64,000 nucleotides of DNA, from assembly GCA_025667525.1 (NCBI GenBank), contig CM046875.1, positions 117,356,340-117,420,339 of the forward strand, read 5' to 3'. Below, piece after piece: positions 11,121-21,199 of the stretch. Within the stretch, counting starts at the first letter, position 1; every line of letters begins with the position of its first letter. Under the pieces are notes generated by a model. That model worked only from the letters and a program-made list of their open reading frames with translations, did not search any database and had not been told where the DNA came from. The position numbers and the translations under genes were made by a program. The stretch comes from Glebionis coronaria. Its lineage: Eukaryota > Streptophyta > Magnoliopsida > Asterales > Asteraceae.

Positions 11121-12572
11121 GTGTACCTAATTCAAAAGGGTATGTGTAAATTTATGGATGAAAACTCACTTTGGGATGTTTTTAGCGAAACAAGTGAAAC
11201 ACCAATTCCGAAGGGTGACGTTAATGCCATCACGACAATGACCAAAATGGATTCGTCTTCACCACCTTCGAAGGACCACGTCTTTGAGGCTTCAACTTCT
11301 AACTCCATCGAAGTGCCTCCTTTGCCTAGCCCAACACCCGTTGCGGCTAAAGGGTTTATCGACATCGATCCTCTCGTCTTAGAAAAGTCACCTAAGCATA
11401 GTCATTTGACTTGTAAGTCCATGGTTGTGAGTGCTCACATCGACTCTTTCTTTGACGATGACGATGGCGATTTTGCCGAGATTGATCACGTACTTCGAAA
11501 TCCACATGCTATTTTTGATTCTCCTAAGAAGAAACATGTGAAGTACGATGATTATGAGTTTGATCCCGAGATTGAGGAAATCATTGAACGAGAGCTAGCT
11601 CTTATGCCTTCACTTCCACCTACGAGTGAGGTCGACCTTTCCAAGATCAAGGATGAACTTAATGAGTTGGAACGTCTTATTTTCGATGATGAACCAACTC
11701 ATGTGACCACCAAAAATCCCATTCTCGAGGAGTTACCTAATCAACACTCCTCATTTGAGAATGACATTTACCACATTCGTGAGGATCTAACTTATCAACG
11801 ATCCCTACAAAAGAATGATGGTTTCGTGCTTGATCGTGATCTTTTCGAGAGAGTTTCTAAGATACTCAAGGAGGGGAATGACAAACCTTGGTTTGACAAG
11901 CCTATCTTTGATGAAGAAATCGATGAGATCGACGTTCATGAGGATGACGAGTATGTAGACCCCGAGGGGGCAGTGTTCTTTATTGACAAACGTTTTGAGA
12001 ACTTATATAATCCGCCACCCCCTCCCACCAATGACTTAAATGTGAGAATTTTTAGCGCGACTAATTTTCAATTTGACACGCCAAATATTTTCGACATTAT
12101 TCAATCGGGTTTTCATGAAGAGTTTTTGAACGATGAAAAAGGAAAAGATTTTAAAAATGTTTTAAAAGATTTTTCTACGTGTTTAACTCCGACATCACAT
12201 CGTTTTATGAGTGCTACCACCTCGTCTACTCCTTTTGACGACGGTTGGTGTGGTCTTAGTATGGGGGAAGCCCCAAATGTTCCTTCACACTTTACCACCG
12301 AGGACGAGATTTACGATCCCGGAATTGCTTGTAAAGGGAAATCTCGGTCTTCCACCGATGCAATAAATGGAAATCATATCTATTTGCTTGGTGTGAGTCT
12401 ACCTCGAGTAGCTCATTATGTTGCCTTACCCATTGCCCCACCTTTCTACTTCTTATCTCTTTTCTTCTACCTCTTTGAGGTTCTAGTTCGTGTCGAAGTG
12501 GCGTTGTTTCGTATTTCATCCGAAAACGAAGACGCTATCTTTGACCCCGGTATTCGTGTATCGGGTTTTTAA
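11121..12572 (+). CDS. Acidic 483-codon reading frame downstream of Gag-protease
   Basis: It lies in the same frame as gag-protease, separated by a single TAA (11118-11120). No initiating ATG lies at its very start; the first ATGs are about residue 8 and residue 12. I recognise no enzyme domain. It is rich in Asp and Glu, with repeated short acidic motifs, a PPPPP stretch near residue 300, two copies of a D-x-I-(F/Y)-D-P-G-I motif (near residues 400 and 475) and a hydrophobic stretch near residues 438-465 (FYFLSLFFYLFEVLV) that could span a membrane. It occupies the place of RT-integrase in a full element, but no RT or integrase motifs are present. It may be read by stop suppression, reinitiation or from a separate mRNA, or be untranslated remnant sequence. 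Confidence 0.55.
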   Translation: MYLIQKGMCKFMDENSLWDVFSETSETPIPKGDVNAITTMTKMDSSSPPSKDHVFEASTSNSIEVPPLPSPTPVAAKGFIDIDPLVLEKSPKHSHLTCKSMVVSAHIDSFFDDDDGDFAEIDHVLRNPHAIFDSPKKKHVKYDDYEFDPEIEEIIERELALMPSLPPTSEVDLSKIKDELNELERLIFDDEPTHVTTKNPILEELPNQHSSFENDIYHIREDLTYQRSLQKNDGFVLDRDLFERVSKILKEGNDKPWFDKPIFDEEIDEIDVHEDDEYVDPEGAVFFIDKRFENLYNPPPPPTNDLNVRIFSATNFQFDTPNIFDIIQSGFHEEFLNDEKGKDFKNVLKDFSTCLTPTSHRFMSATTSSTPFDDGWCGLSMGEAPNVPSHFTTEDEIYDPGIACKGKSRSSTDAINGNHIYLLGVSLPRVAHYVALPIAPPFYFLSLFFYLFEVLVRVEVALFRISSENEDAIFDPGIRVSGF

Positions 12573-14424
12573 AGTACTCCACGTACTTTTGCGCCTTGTT
12601 TATCATGTAAGACCCACCAAAAATGACCTTACCATGACTATCCCTAAATGATCACATTTATGGGGATTCGAGTCGAGCTTTTGACTCGGTTATCAAAAAC
12701 AAGGTGCCTCGTGGGGGATTATCATGCTTATCCTTGTATATATTATTGCTTTCTTAGTTAATGTAACGAGGGGACTTGTGCTCTTCCAACCTTTGTTCCG
12801 TGGTTGTTTGTGATTATGATTTATTAGGTTCATCGTCATCATTGAAGCCTCTCGTGTTCGTTTTACGGATCACTCGAGCTTCGATCGTTGCCATTGGAGA
12901 TTCCGATATCCGATGATATCCTTTTATGTTCTAACGTTTATCTTATTAGCATAATTCATAAACGGCTTTTAGGTTATTCGTTTTACCCTTTCCATGCTCG
13001 AGATTAAGCATTCGAGTTCGTCTCTAGTATGGGGGTGTTTACACCCCTAGACTCGAAACATTGAGGACAATGTTTAGTTTTAGTATGGGGGGTGAGTAGA
13101 TACTTCACCTTGCTTACGTCAACACGCAATCCAATTTTCATCTTTTTGTTATCGTTTTATGCAAAATAAGGCTAAAAATGGCCAAATTTTAAAATTTTTC
13201 TTGTTTTTCATAAGTGTTTAAGACACGAATGTAGGTTTTCCGATGGTGAGAATAAGAGTAATTTTTGACTCGACCGTGCGTGTTGAGCACTTAGCTCGAT
13301 TCCTTAACTTTTTAGGCTAAGTCTCTTAAATGAGGACGAGAAATGATACAGTTATTTATAAGTCTCGTAATCGTCACGATCTTATGTTTAGTAATTATTA
13401 GCTTATTCTCCCAACGCTTTTGCATAATAAATTGTTAATAAATATTGATTTGGCGGTTTAGTCACTATTGTTGGGTTTCTAATTTGTTTTGGTAGCTTCC
13501 ATGTAATTAAATTGGGAAAACATTAAGGTATCGCCAGCGTTACGGTTTTGAAGTATTGGCACCCGAATAATCGAAAGCTTCACCTAATAATAAGATTTCA
13601 AGTGCTCACCTAAATTAAGCAAAAAATTGAAGCTCACAAGGCCGAAAAATCTATGCCCAAATTGAAAGTGAATCAAGCCTTAATCTTCGAAGCTTTAAAG
13701 ATCCAAAATTCGCTTTAGCGTGAGGATATACGTCTTTGGCTAATAAAACCACCGATGAGGCGGATAATAAAAGGCAAGGCAAGACCGAAGTCATAATAAA
13801 AGCTTCATGGCGAAGTTGAATAAAAGATGGAGGTAAACCAAAGATAATAAGGCCCTTCCGTTAGGGGGCGTATAAAAGTCTTGGTAAGAAGTCTCATGTT
13901 CAAAACCGTTATAAAATCGTGTTTATCGATCCTTCTTGTTGACTTAATTTTTTGAAATCGTTGTCTATTAGGGTGAATTATTAATTTAATGATTTTGGTT
14001 ACACCGTTAAGTTTCTATTTTTAGACTTAATCTCTATTCACGCATAAGTCAATGATGTATCCTCGTGATCATTAAGACAAAAATAAAATATAAGAGATAC
14101 CAAGTAGGAATAAGGGAGTTTAGGTTCGTAATTAACACTCATGAGATGTGTTCGTGTTGCTAACTTATAATAACAATGATCTCGTTACACGCTTAGCATG
14201 GAATTGGGTGAAAATCGAGGACGACGAAATTATTTCTAACGAAGCATTCACGTGTTCTTGTTCTATGATCCCAAAAGTCACATTCTCGTGATGAAAACAA
14301 TACATTATGTCTAAAACACGTATAGTAGTTTATTTTTATGTCTTGAATAAATGTCATCATAAAATGAATTTTGGAAGTGCTATGATACTTAATTCTAGCA
14401 TTGCGTGGGGACACAACAATGGTT
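12573..14424 (+). other. Gypsy internal 3' non-coding region
   Basis: About 1.85 kb without a supported gene. It contains PPT-like copies of TAGTATGGGGG at 13025-13035 and 13081-13091; a further copy lies inside the preceding frame (12257-12267) and the last one (14425-14435) is next to the 3' LTR. Confidence 0.65.
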
Positions 14425-14437
14425 TAGTATGGGGGAG
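14425..14437 (+). other. Gypsy polypurine tract
   Basis: TAGTATGGGGGAG abuts the TGATGAG start of the 3' LTR, the expected place of the plus-strand primer. Confidence 0.85.
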
Positions 14438-17400
14438 TGATGAGACTGTATTTATACATAGTCTCATCGTCCAAATTGGGCTTAAAACGCTTAAAATATC
14501 ATCAAAATACCCCAATATATGCCTGTGTTTGTTCATTGTATATTTTAGGTATGGATATCGTGAATTCACCAAATGATCAAATGAATCAAGCAAAAACGAA
14601 CACGGGAAACGAAGCCGCACAAAGAACCGGACCCGAATCATGATTTTCCAGTGAAGTCCTTGAAGTTTGAAGATTTGGCAACTTTGGTCCCTCTACTTTG
14701 GAAGACTTGTCATATTATACCCTTGTGAACACTCAAATTACACATTGGGTCCCTAATATTTCAAGTATATACATAAATGGCCCTTGAAGATATCCAAATG
14801 TGCAAAGAAAGTCCTTATGAAAAGTTTTGAATATCAACATGCCAAAAATGACAAGTATAGCAAAGTTCTTTTCAAAGGAAGAGAGGGGTTTGGATGTTTA
14901 TTACAACATGAAGGAAAAAGGAGAGTGCAGGGGCGGTCTTTTGCCAAATATTTTAACCCATACCCACTCCATACCCGGTCTGAGCCCACAAAACCCACCA
15001 TAAGCCCATACCCACACCCTTAATACCCGGTTTCATTTATAACCCAGTCAAACCTAAATTAATATTTTAATTCTTTTTTAAATGGATTATTATACTAATT
15101 TTGGGGCGCCAAAACACGCACTATTCACCATCTTCCCCTAATCCCTCTTAATCCCCAGTCTTAAACCCTAATCCAATTATTGATCAAATCAAGGGGATAT
15201 TCTCCCTAAACCTCCAGATCAACAATTAAGCCCCCCCCAAACCAAAACCCACCACTCACTTTACCCAACCCGTGACTCTAAGTGGGGCCCCCGTCCTCCC
15301 CTGCTTCTCCAAAAATGGCAAACTCGAATCTTTTGACTCAATCAACAGCTCTCATTCACTCCTTGGTCCCCAAGTCCAAGATGAACGTATTAGATCACTC
15401 CACAACAGCTATACAACAGCAGGCAATCACATGTGGTGATTTTTGACCAAGAATTCAAACTGACTACAAGGGCATTGTTGGAATTTTCTAGTTTAGGGTT
15501 TATAGTTTTATGTATTCTAGGACATTCTATAGCTTAGTATTTCAAGACCCTCCAGGCTGTGGAGTGTGCTTTGTTCCAGTCTTTGTACTTTTTTTTCAAA
15601 GTAATGATAATGAAACGAATTTAAATTGCAATACTGAGTTCCCTTTTATTTGTTTTCTAGTTTAATTGAAAGTTAGTTTAAGAAATCTCCAAGTTTGTTT
15701 TTAAACACGTTTTTAGAATTTCATTGTTAAAGGAATTGTTGAGAGATTACTTTACAAACTTGGATGAGCTTTTTGAGGAAGTGAAAGTGGAATCAAAAAG
15801 CTCAATCCAAGGTGTTGTTTAAGTAGTTATCATAGGTTTTTAGTTTATTGCTTTCAAAAGGATTTCAAGCAAAAATCTGTTTCATTATTTTTTTAGCATA
15901 AGCCATAAGCTATAGCAGCTTAATTTATAAGCTTGTTTATAGCTTATTGGTTTGCTCTCAGGTCACTATTTGTGTTTGTTTTAATTTTGGCAGGTACACA
16001 AGCTTTCCACCATTTCCATCTCATTTTTCAAGTTTGAAGAAATATTGCACCCTGGTTCTGTTGTTGAACCTCAGCAGGGTTCTTGCACTTCTCATAAGCC
16101 CTCCATAAGCTCAAATAGATGGTTTGAGGAAGGCATCAGCTCTTTGCAGGCTTGAACCCCTTTTTTCAATCTTTTTGAAGTTTTTTGTGAAATTTATGTG
16201 ATTTAGTGTAAACTTGTTTGAAGGTTGAATGTTTCTGTTTAATTAGGCTTATATAAGTATTATATGCATGTTAGAACATCAATTAATTAGTTTAGTTATG
16301 ATTTGAGCTTCTTTGCTTTGTTAATTTTCATTCACAGAATTTAAGGGACTGTTTGGGATTGTGTTTTAGCTAGGATTTTGTGTCATGTTTTGGCTTGGCA
16401 ATAGTTTAGACACATCTTTCATGTTAGTTCCAAGTGTATTCAGTGATTAGAGTTAAGTTTAGATAGGATTTAAGCAGTTTGCATGTGTAGAAATTAGTAA
16501 AAGCAGTTAAAATTCTATCAGTAGGGTATTAAGGCTATTTTAGGTACTTTTAAAACTTGAAACCTAGGTATTAGTTAGACAGTAGGGTGATCTTGGCTTG
16601 AAGACTGATTCTTATGACCATGGTATGCTAGGGAGTACTTTTGGATTGCTTGAAACTCACTAATTTACCAATTGCACCAGCAAAAGCCTCCACAACCCCC
16701 CCTTTGTATACAGCAACTGCATATTGGCCAATTGAGTTAGATTTTTGCACCAGACCCGTTTTTAAAACAAGCAGTGGGAACTCCTTTCCCACTGCTAGCT
16801 TTGCTATTCCCACTGTTTAGCTAAAAGACAGAAAGTGATCAAATGTCACTTTCAGGATCTTAAAATTTTGTCTTTTGTGAACTTTTTTAAGACTTAGGTC
16901 TTCATTCTTTTTGCATTATTTTTCTTTTTTAATTTCTGATTTTTCAGTTTAATTGCTTTTTAATTTACTGTTCATTAAGTATTTTTTAGGGTTTATTGCT
17001 ATTTTTAATTACTTTTTATTATTCCGTTTTTGTCTTTTAGTGTAGAAAAGGTATATTTTTCTGATTTAAAATTTTTCTTAGATTCAGAATATTAGTTTAA
17101 GATTTTTAGTTTAAAAAATATTTACTGTTCACCTTTTTAATCATTTTTTATTAATTAAATTAGTTTAATTAGGGTTTAATTATTAACTAGTTTTGTCTTT
17201 TAGTGAAAATTTTTACTTTTTTCAAACTTTTTCAATTTTCTACTGTTCATTAGGGTAATTTAGGATTTTTAAAATTGTTAAATTAATTTTGTCATTATTT
17301 TATTATTTTTTATGATTATTTTAGTTTAAAAATAGTTTTTAGCCATTAAAAAATAGAAAAATAGTTTTTGAAATTTAAGAAAAATAGTTTTTAGTCTTTA

Positions 17401-17877
17401 AATAATATAAGTAATTTATTAGTTCAATAAAATAATATTTTGGGCATTTTGTTAATTATATTTAATTTTTGGGCTTTAATTAGCATTAAAAATTGAATAT
17501 TTAATTAATAAAAGGTTTTAAAATATATTTGTTGGATTTTTATTCTTATTTATATTATTTAAGACTTAGTTTAATCATTTAATTAATTTTTAGGTTTAAT
17601 TTTTAATTTTGTCACGTTTTACGTATTTACGTTCGCGTTTTACGTCAAATCGTCGTAGTTTAAATCGTAGTGTAACTCGTCTTTACTTTTTCTCTTCTCA
17701 ACCAAAAACGTCACTAATCCAAACATTGTTATTTTATATTTTGGCACATTAATACACACACCTCCTTCGAGAACGAACTTGGAATTTATTCGTCTTCACG
17801 GTTTTCCTAAATCGTGTCGATTAATACTTACCGCATTTATACGTTGTTTTCCTAAACGCGTATTTCTACACCTATCA
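14438..17877 (+). repeat. Gypsy element 3' LTR (3440 bp)
   Basis: Close copy of 4342-7906. It lacks the 113-bp block of the 5' LTR at GCA (16747-16749), has a poly-C run about 10 bases shorter, and is more divergent in the AT-rich part (about 16890-17200). It ends CCTATCA against the GCTTC target copy. Confidence 0.95.
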
Positions 17878-17882
17878 GCTTC
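17878..17882. repeat. Target-site duplication GCTTC (right copy)
   Basis: Perfect partner of 4337-4341. Confidence 0.95.
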
Positions 17883-18632
17883 TTTGATGTTTTTCGATTC
17901 AGCGGAACTCACGGCGAGTGCGAACATACAAACATCGGCATCGGTGTTAAGTTGTTGTCTTGTGCGAACAGGCTGTGAAGGGTTTCCAATGACATGAACC
18001 AAAGGATGATCTCGGGTCCAGTGATGTGTTGAAGGATGTCGTTGGTAGAACGTGTGCATATTTGACGGATCAACATGGCAAGTAGAAGACTCTCCAGTTT
18101 CGTGTACCGGTGTACCGAATGGGTTGATAAATTCGTCTTCGTCAGATAATGCCTTGTCTGCTTGATTTGTGTTCTCTGGAGCAATGACAGTAGCTGTGGA
18201 TATTGTAGGAGCGATTGTTGATGTGATATTCTGAGGAGGTAAATCTGCAGCAACCGGTGTTGAAGTAGATGAAGTTGTATCCGGTTGTTGACGATGATCG
18301 GTATCATCATTCTTATCATGAGTGTCAGCGGAAGACTTCGATACAACTTGTTTCTCCCACGTGAAATATTCATCATACATTGGTCCATATAACATTTCCA
18401 ACTCTTCAATTGTCGTGTCGACTGTCATATCAGCTCTAGGAACATGTGCTTGTACCAGCGTTGAACTTGACGGTTCATTGCTGTGGTCTTGAGTTCTGAG
18501 TTTCGTGCGGTTGTGAACGGAAGTCGTGTGTCGTTGTAGATCGGGACTTAAACTGTTTTGTTCAAGTGCCATCTCTTGCAATTCATCAAATCGAATGTGA
18601 ATGGTCTCGACAATCAATTTTGTTCTCTTGTT
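17883..18632 (-). pseudogene. Copia-1 pol, linker between integrase and reverse transcriptase
   Basis: About 250 open codons on the minus strand. They start with the region that closes the Copia integrase (LIVETIHIRFDELQEMA) and then give a Ser/Thr-rich, poorly conserved linker ending in NIKEA just before the Gypsy insertion. The peptide continues at 4336 with LADHAWIESM. The stretch lies between the two nested elements and is in frame with both neighbours once they are removed. This linker is a normal part of Copia pol and has no enzymatic role that I know of. Confidence 0.88.
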
Positions 18633-18637
18633 GTATA
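18633..18637. repeat. Target-site duplication GTATA (left copy)
   Basis: GTATA precedes the LTR at 18638 and is repeated perfectly at 24993-24997. Confidence 0.95.
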
Positions 18638-19165
18638 TGATGGCGTATAGTGGCTATGCTCACTATTCACAATCCCAGCCCATCATCTTTTCGCTAAAAA
18701 TAGCCCATTACGAGTGGAGCCATATGTTACGGACGACCCACGAGGATGTCCTAGCAGCAAGCCGCATGCGGTTGTTTAGAGCATGATACACGAATGAGTC
18801 TAGCATAAAATGATCATGGAACATATCATACTAGACTGGGGGACATGTCGACGTACAGTCGGTATTAGGCCCGGCCCAACAGGCCCGCGACCCTCACAAA
18901 CCTAATTTATCTTTCAAGAAACCCTAGCACTATATAAACAAGGGTAGGGGTCTCATTCTACATCAGGTTCTCTCTCAAAACTACACCTCTTATACAATAT
19001 ATCATCCCGATACTAACTTGACCGTCGGAGGTGGACCCCGGGGCTCCAGCCTCGGGTCCACGTCTAACCGGTTTACCTTTGTTTGCAGCATTACTCAGGA
19101 TTCGGGCAGACGACAAACGGCCCAAGAGAGTCGTCAGACCGGCCTAACCAAATTATGCTCCAACA
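18638..19165 (+). repeat. LARD-like element 5' LTR
   Basis: Starts TGATGGCGTATAG and ends TGCTCCAACA. A TATA-like CTATATAAACAAGG lies near 18930-18945, followed by a run fit for an RNA start. It holds an internal copy of the polypurine-tract context ACTAGACTGGGGGACATG (18829-18846). Confidence 0.93.
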
Positions 19166-19168
19166 AGT

Positions 19169-19186
19169 TGGCGCCATCCATGGGAC
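19169..19186 (+). other. LARD-like element primer binding site
   Basis: TGGCGCCATCCATGGGAC begins three bases after the LTR. The TGGCGCC start fits a tRNA 3' CCA end as seen in Gypsy-type elements. This suggests, but does not prove, a Gypsy helper. Confidence 0.75.
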
Positions 19187-21199
19187 CCGACTAAAACTAT
19201 GTCCGTGGTCTCATACTACCGAAGAGCAAAGATCTATGCGGAAAATCGGTAACTCTGTATTCTTGTTTTTTCATTAAACGATCTGCCATGCGCAAAAACT
19301 TAATTCGCATAAAAAAGATTTTCATTGCGCATTACATTATGATAGATATCTGCATGTCATTATGCATTCTACCTACAACTACTAGGAACAATTTGTTTAG
19401 TAAAACTAGACGGTTTGCCTACATTATCACGTATTAACCATGCAAGTGGGGTCAACTAATATTGTGAAAATAAGTCTAATCTAATTCACTTTTACACCAT
19501 CGCATCTTTTTAGCGTTTCGAAAACGAGATGTTTGACCACATTTTCAGGGATCAATGTTCTTCCGTAGGACTCCTACGATTTAATGCGCAGGGTAAACTT
19601 TCATGACTAATGATGTAAGCAGAATGTTAAGGATCTATCCATTTAGTTATATCATTAATGGCGCTAGTGTGCTTTAATAATTCAAAGACACTCTTACCAT
19701 GCAATAATTCACATATTTTTGACACGTTACTATACCAATTAGCTGTTCAAATGCACGATCACGAATGCTTAAATATGCCCAACATACAATTGATTGTTAT
19801 TGGATATGATTATCATGCGAAAACCATGTGTGGACGTATATAGTATCTTTTCTCTTGTTTTAGATAATCGTCCCTACGTGCTTTCTGAGAACTTAATTTG
19901 ATGCGGTAATATCAGAGATCATGCCAGGCGAGAAAATTAAATTGGCTAACACTTAGTTTGGTAAAAAGATACATGTGTATCTTTTAAAAAGTTGCAACAT
20001 ATTATCAATATTGTATGATTCCTTTTTTGACAATCTATTTTGGGTGACATATATATTTTAATGGTATATAATATATGGTGAATATCCTTATTTTTAGAAA
20101 AGATATATAATGTATATTTTTGAATATACTTTATTATTATTAATAAAAGATAATATGTATATCTTTTAAATTGGCAAGAAGATATTACATATATCTTCTA
20201 ATTTGATTATTAGATTCTTCGTATAAGTCTCGACCCGGCTTACTAATATCGGGTCGTGGTTCGACTTTTACTTTCTCTCGGTCATGGTACGTTCATCCGG
20301 GTTGGTCTGAACTTATTTTATTTTATCTGCAGTCATGGTATATCCAGCCGCACTCATCCACATATTCAGTTATTTTTATTTTTTCACTGCGGTCACGAGT
20401 CGCATCCATTTGCGTTAGTCCGCACGTATAATAAAAAATATTATCGATATTTTTTATTTATATTAATAAACGATATTACATATATCTCTTAACTTCTTAG
20501 CAAGATAGTATTTATATCCTTTAGTTTGTGCGATTTCCTTTTATTACGATAAATGTTCGCATCTTTCAACACATATCTAGATAAATATTTGCATGTCTAG
20601 TATTGAGTGATTGTTTATGTTACTTATATCCGCGCTACTCCGTACATTCAGACATCTTTAGCCTACGGGCGTACATGTACTTTTCGTTCCCATGCGGAAT
20701 AAGAGGATTAAGTTGAACCTACTAATTAAACTTGTCGTGTAAGAGGGTTGCAAACCCAACGACCACGGATCATGTATCCTTGTTAGACACCTTGCTATCA
20801 AGACGTTGTAGTAAGTTACGCAAACCACATGACTCATGATGGACTTGCAAAAGACACACTATGCACGTCTAACAACATTTTGTCAAAGTTGGACCGTCCT
20901 TATGGTAAATGCGGTACGCCGCACGTAGAGGCATAGCTCATCCCATAAGTTAGTTAAGATACGTCTTATACTATGTGACAATTCGCGGTTATGGCAAGAC
21001 CCATCCGCATTGGTTCGCACGTTCGAACCCAATTTCTATCTTTCATACACGGCTATGGTACGTCCATTCGCGCTGGTCTACACGACCGTAATTTTTTGAA
21101 TACTTGATTAAGTTTAATACTACTAATCGAGTATAGCACCATTAAACTTGGGGGGCTACCAGGGTATACTAATACCACTATTTCCGTGCATGACACGCA
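19187..21199 (+). other. LARD-like element interior, left non-coding part
   Basis: About 2 kb of AT-rich sequence without a supported gene. Short frames here have no recognisable domain. ATATCTT and TATATCT motifs recur between 19960 and 20520. Confidence 0.6.

Larger units (their letters stand above)
4342..17877 (+). mobile_element. Gypsy-type, apparently non-autonomous LTR retrotransposon with Gag-protease only
   Basis: The element is 13,536 bp with two long LTRs (3565 and 3440 bp), a primer site TGGCGCCGCTGCCGGGG (7910-7926) and a polypurine tract TATGGGGGAG before 14438. The internal part carries one gag-protease gene (8760-11120) and a downstream acidic reading frame, but no reverse transcriptase, RNase H, integrase or chromodomain can be seen. 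It would need those enzymes from a relative. The ILGRPFL protease and the degenerate CX2CGGPH knuckle resemble the Tat/Athila side of Gypsy; that placement is inferred. The LTR pair is very similar, so insertion is younger than the decay of Copia-1. Confidence 0.92.
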
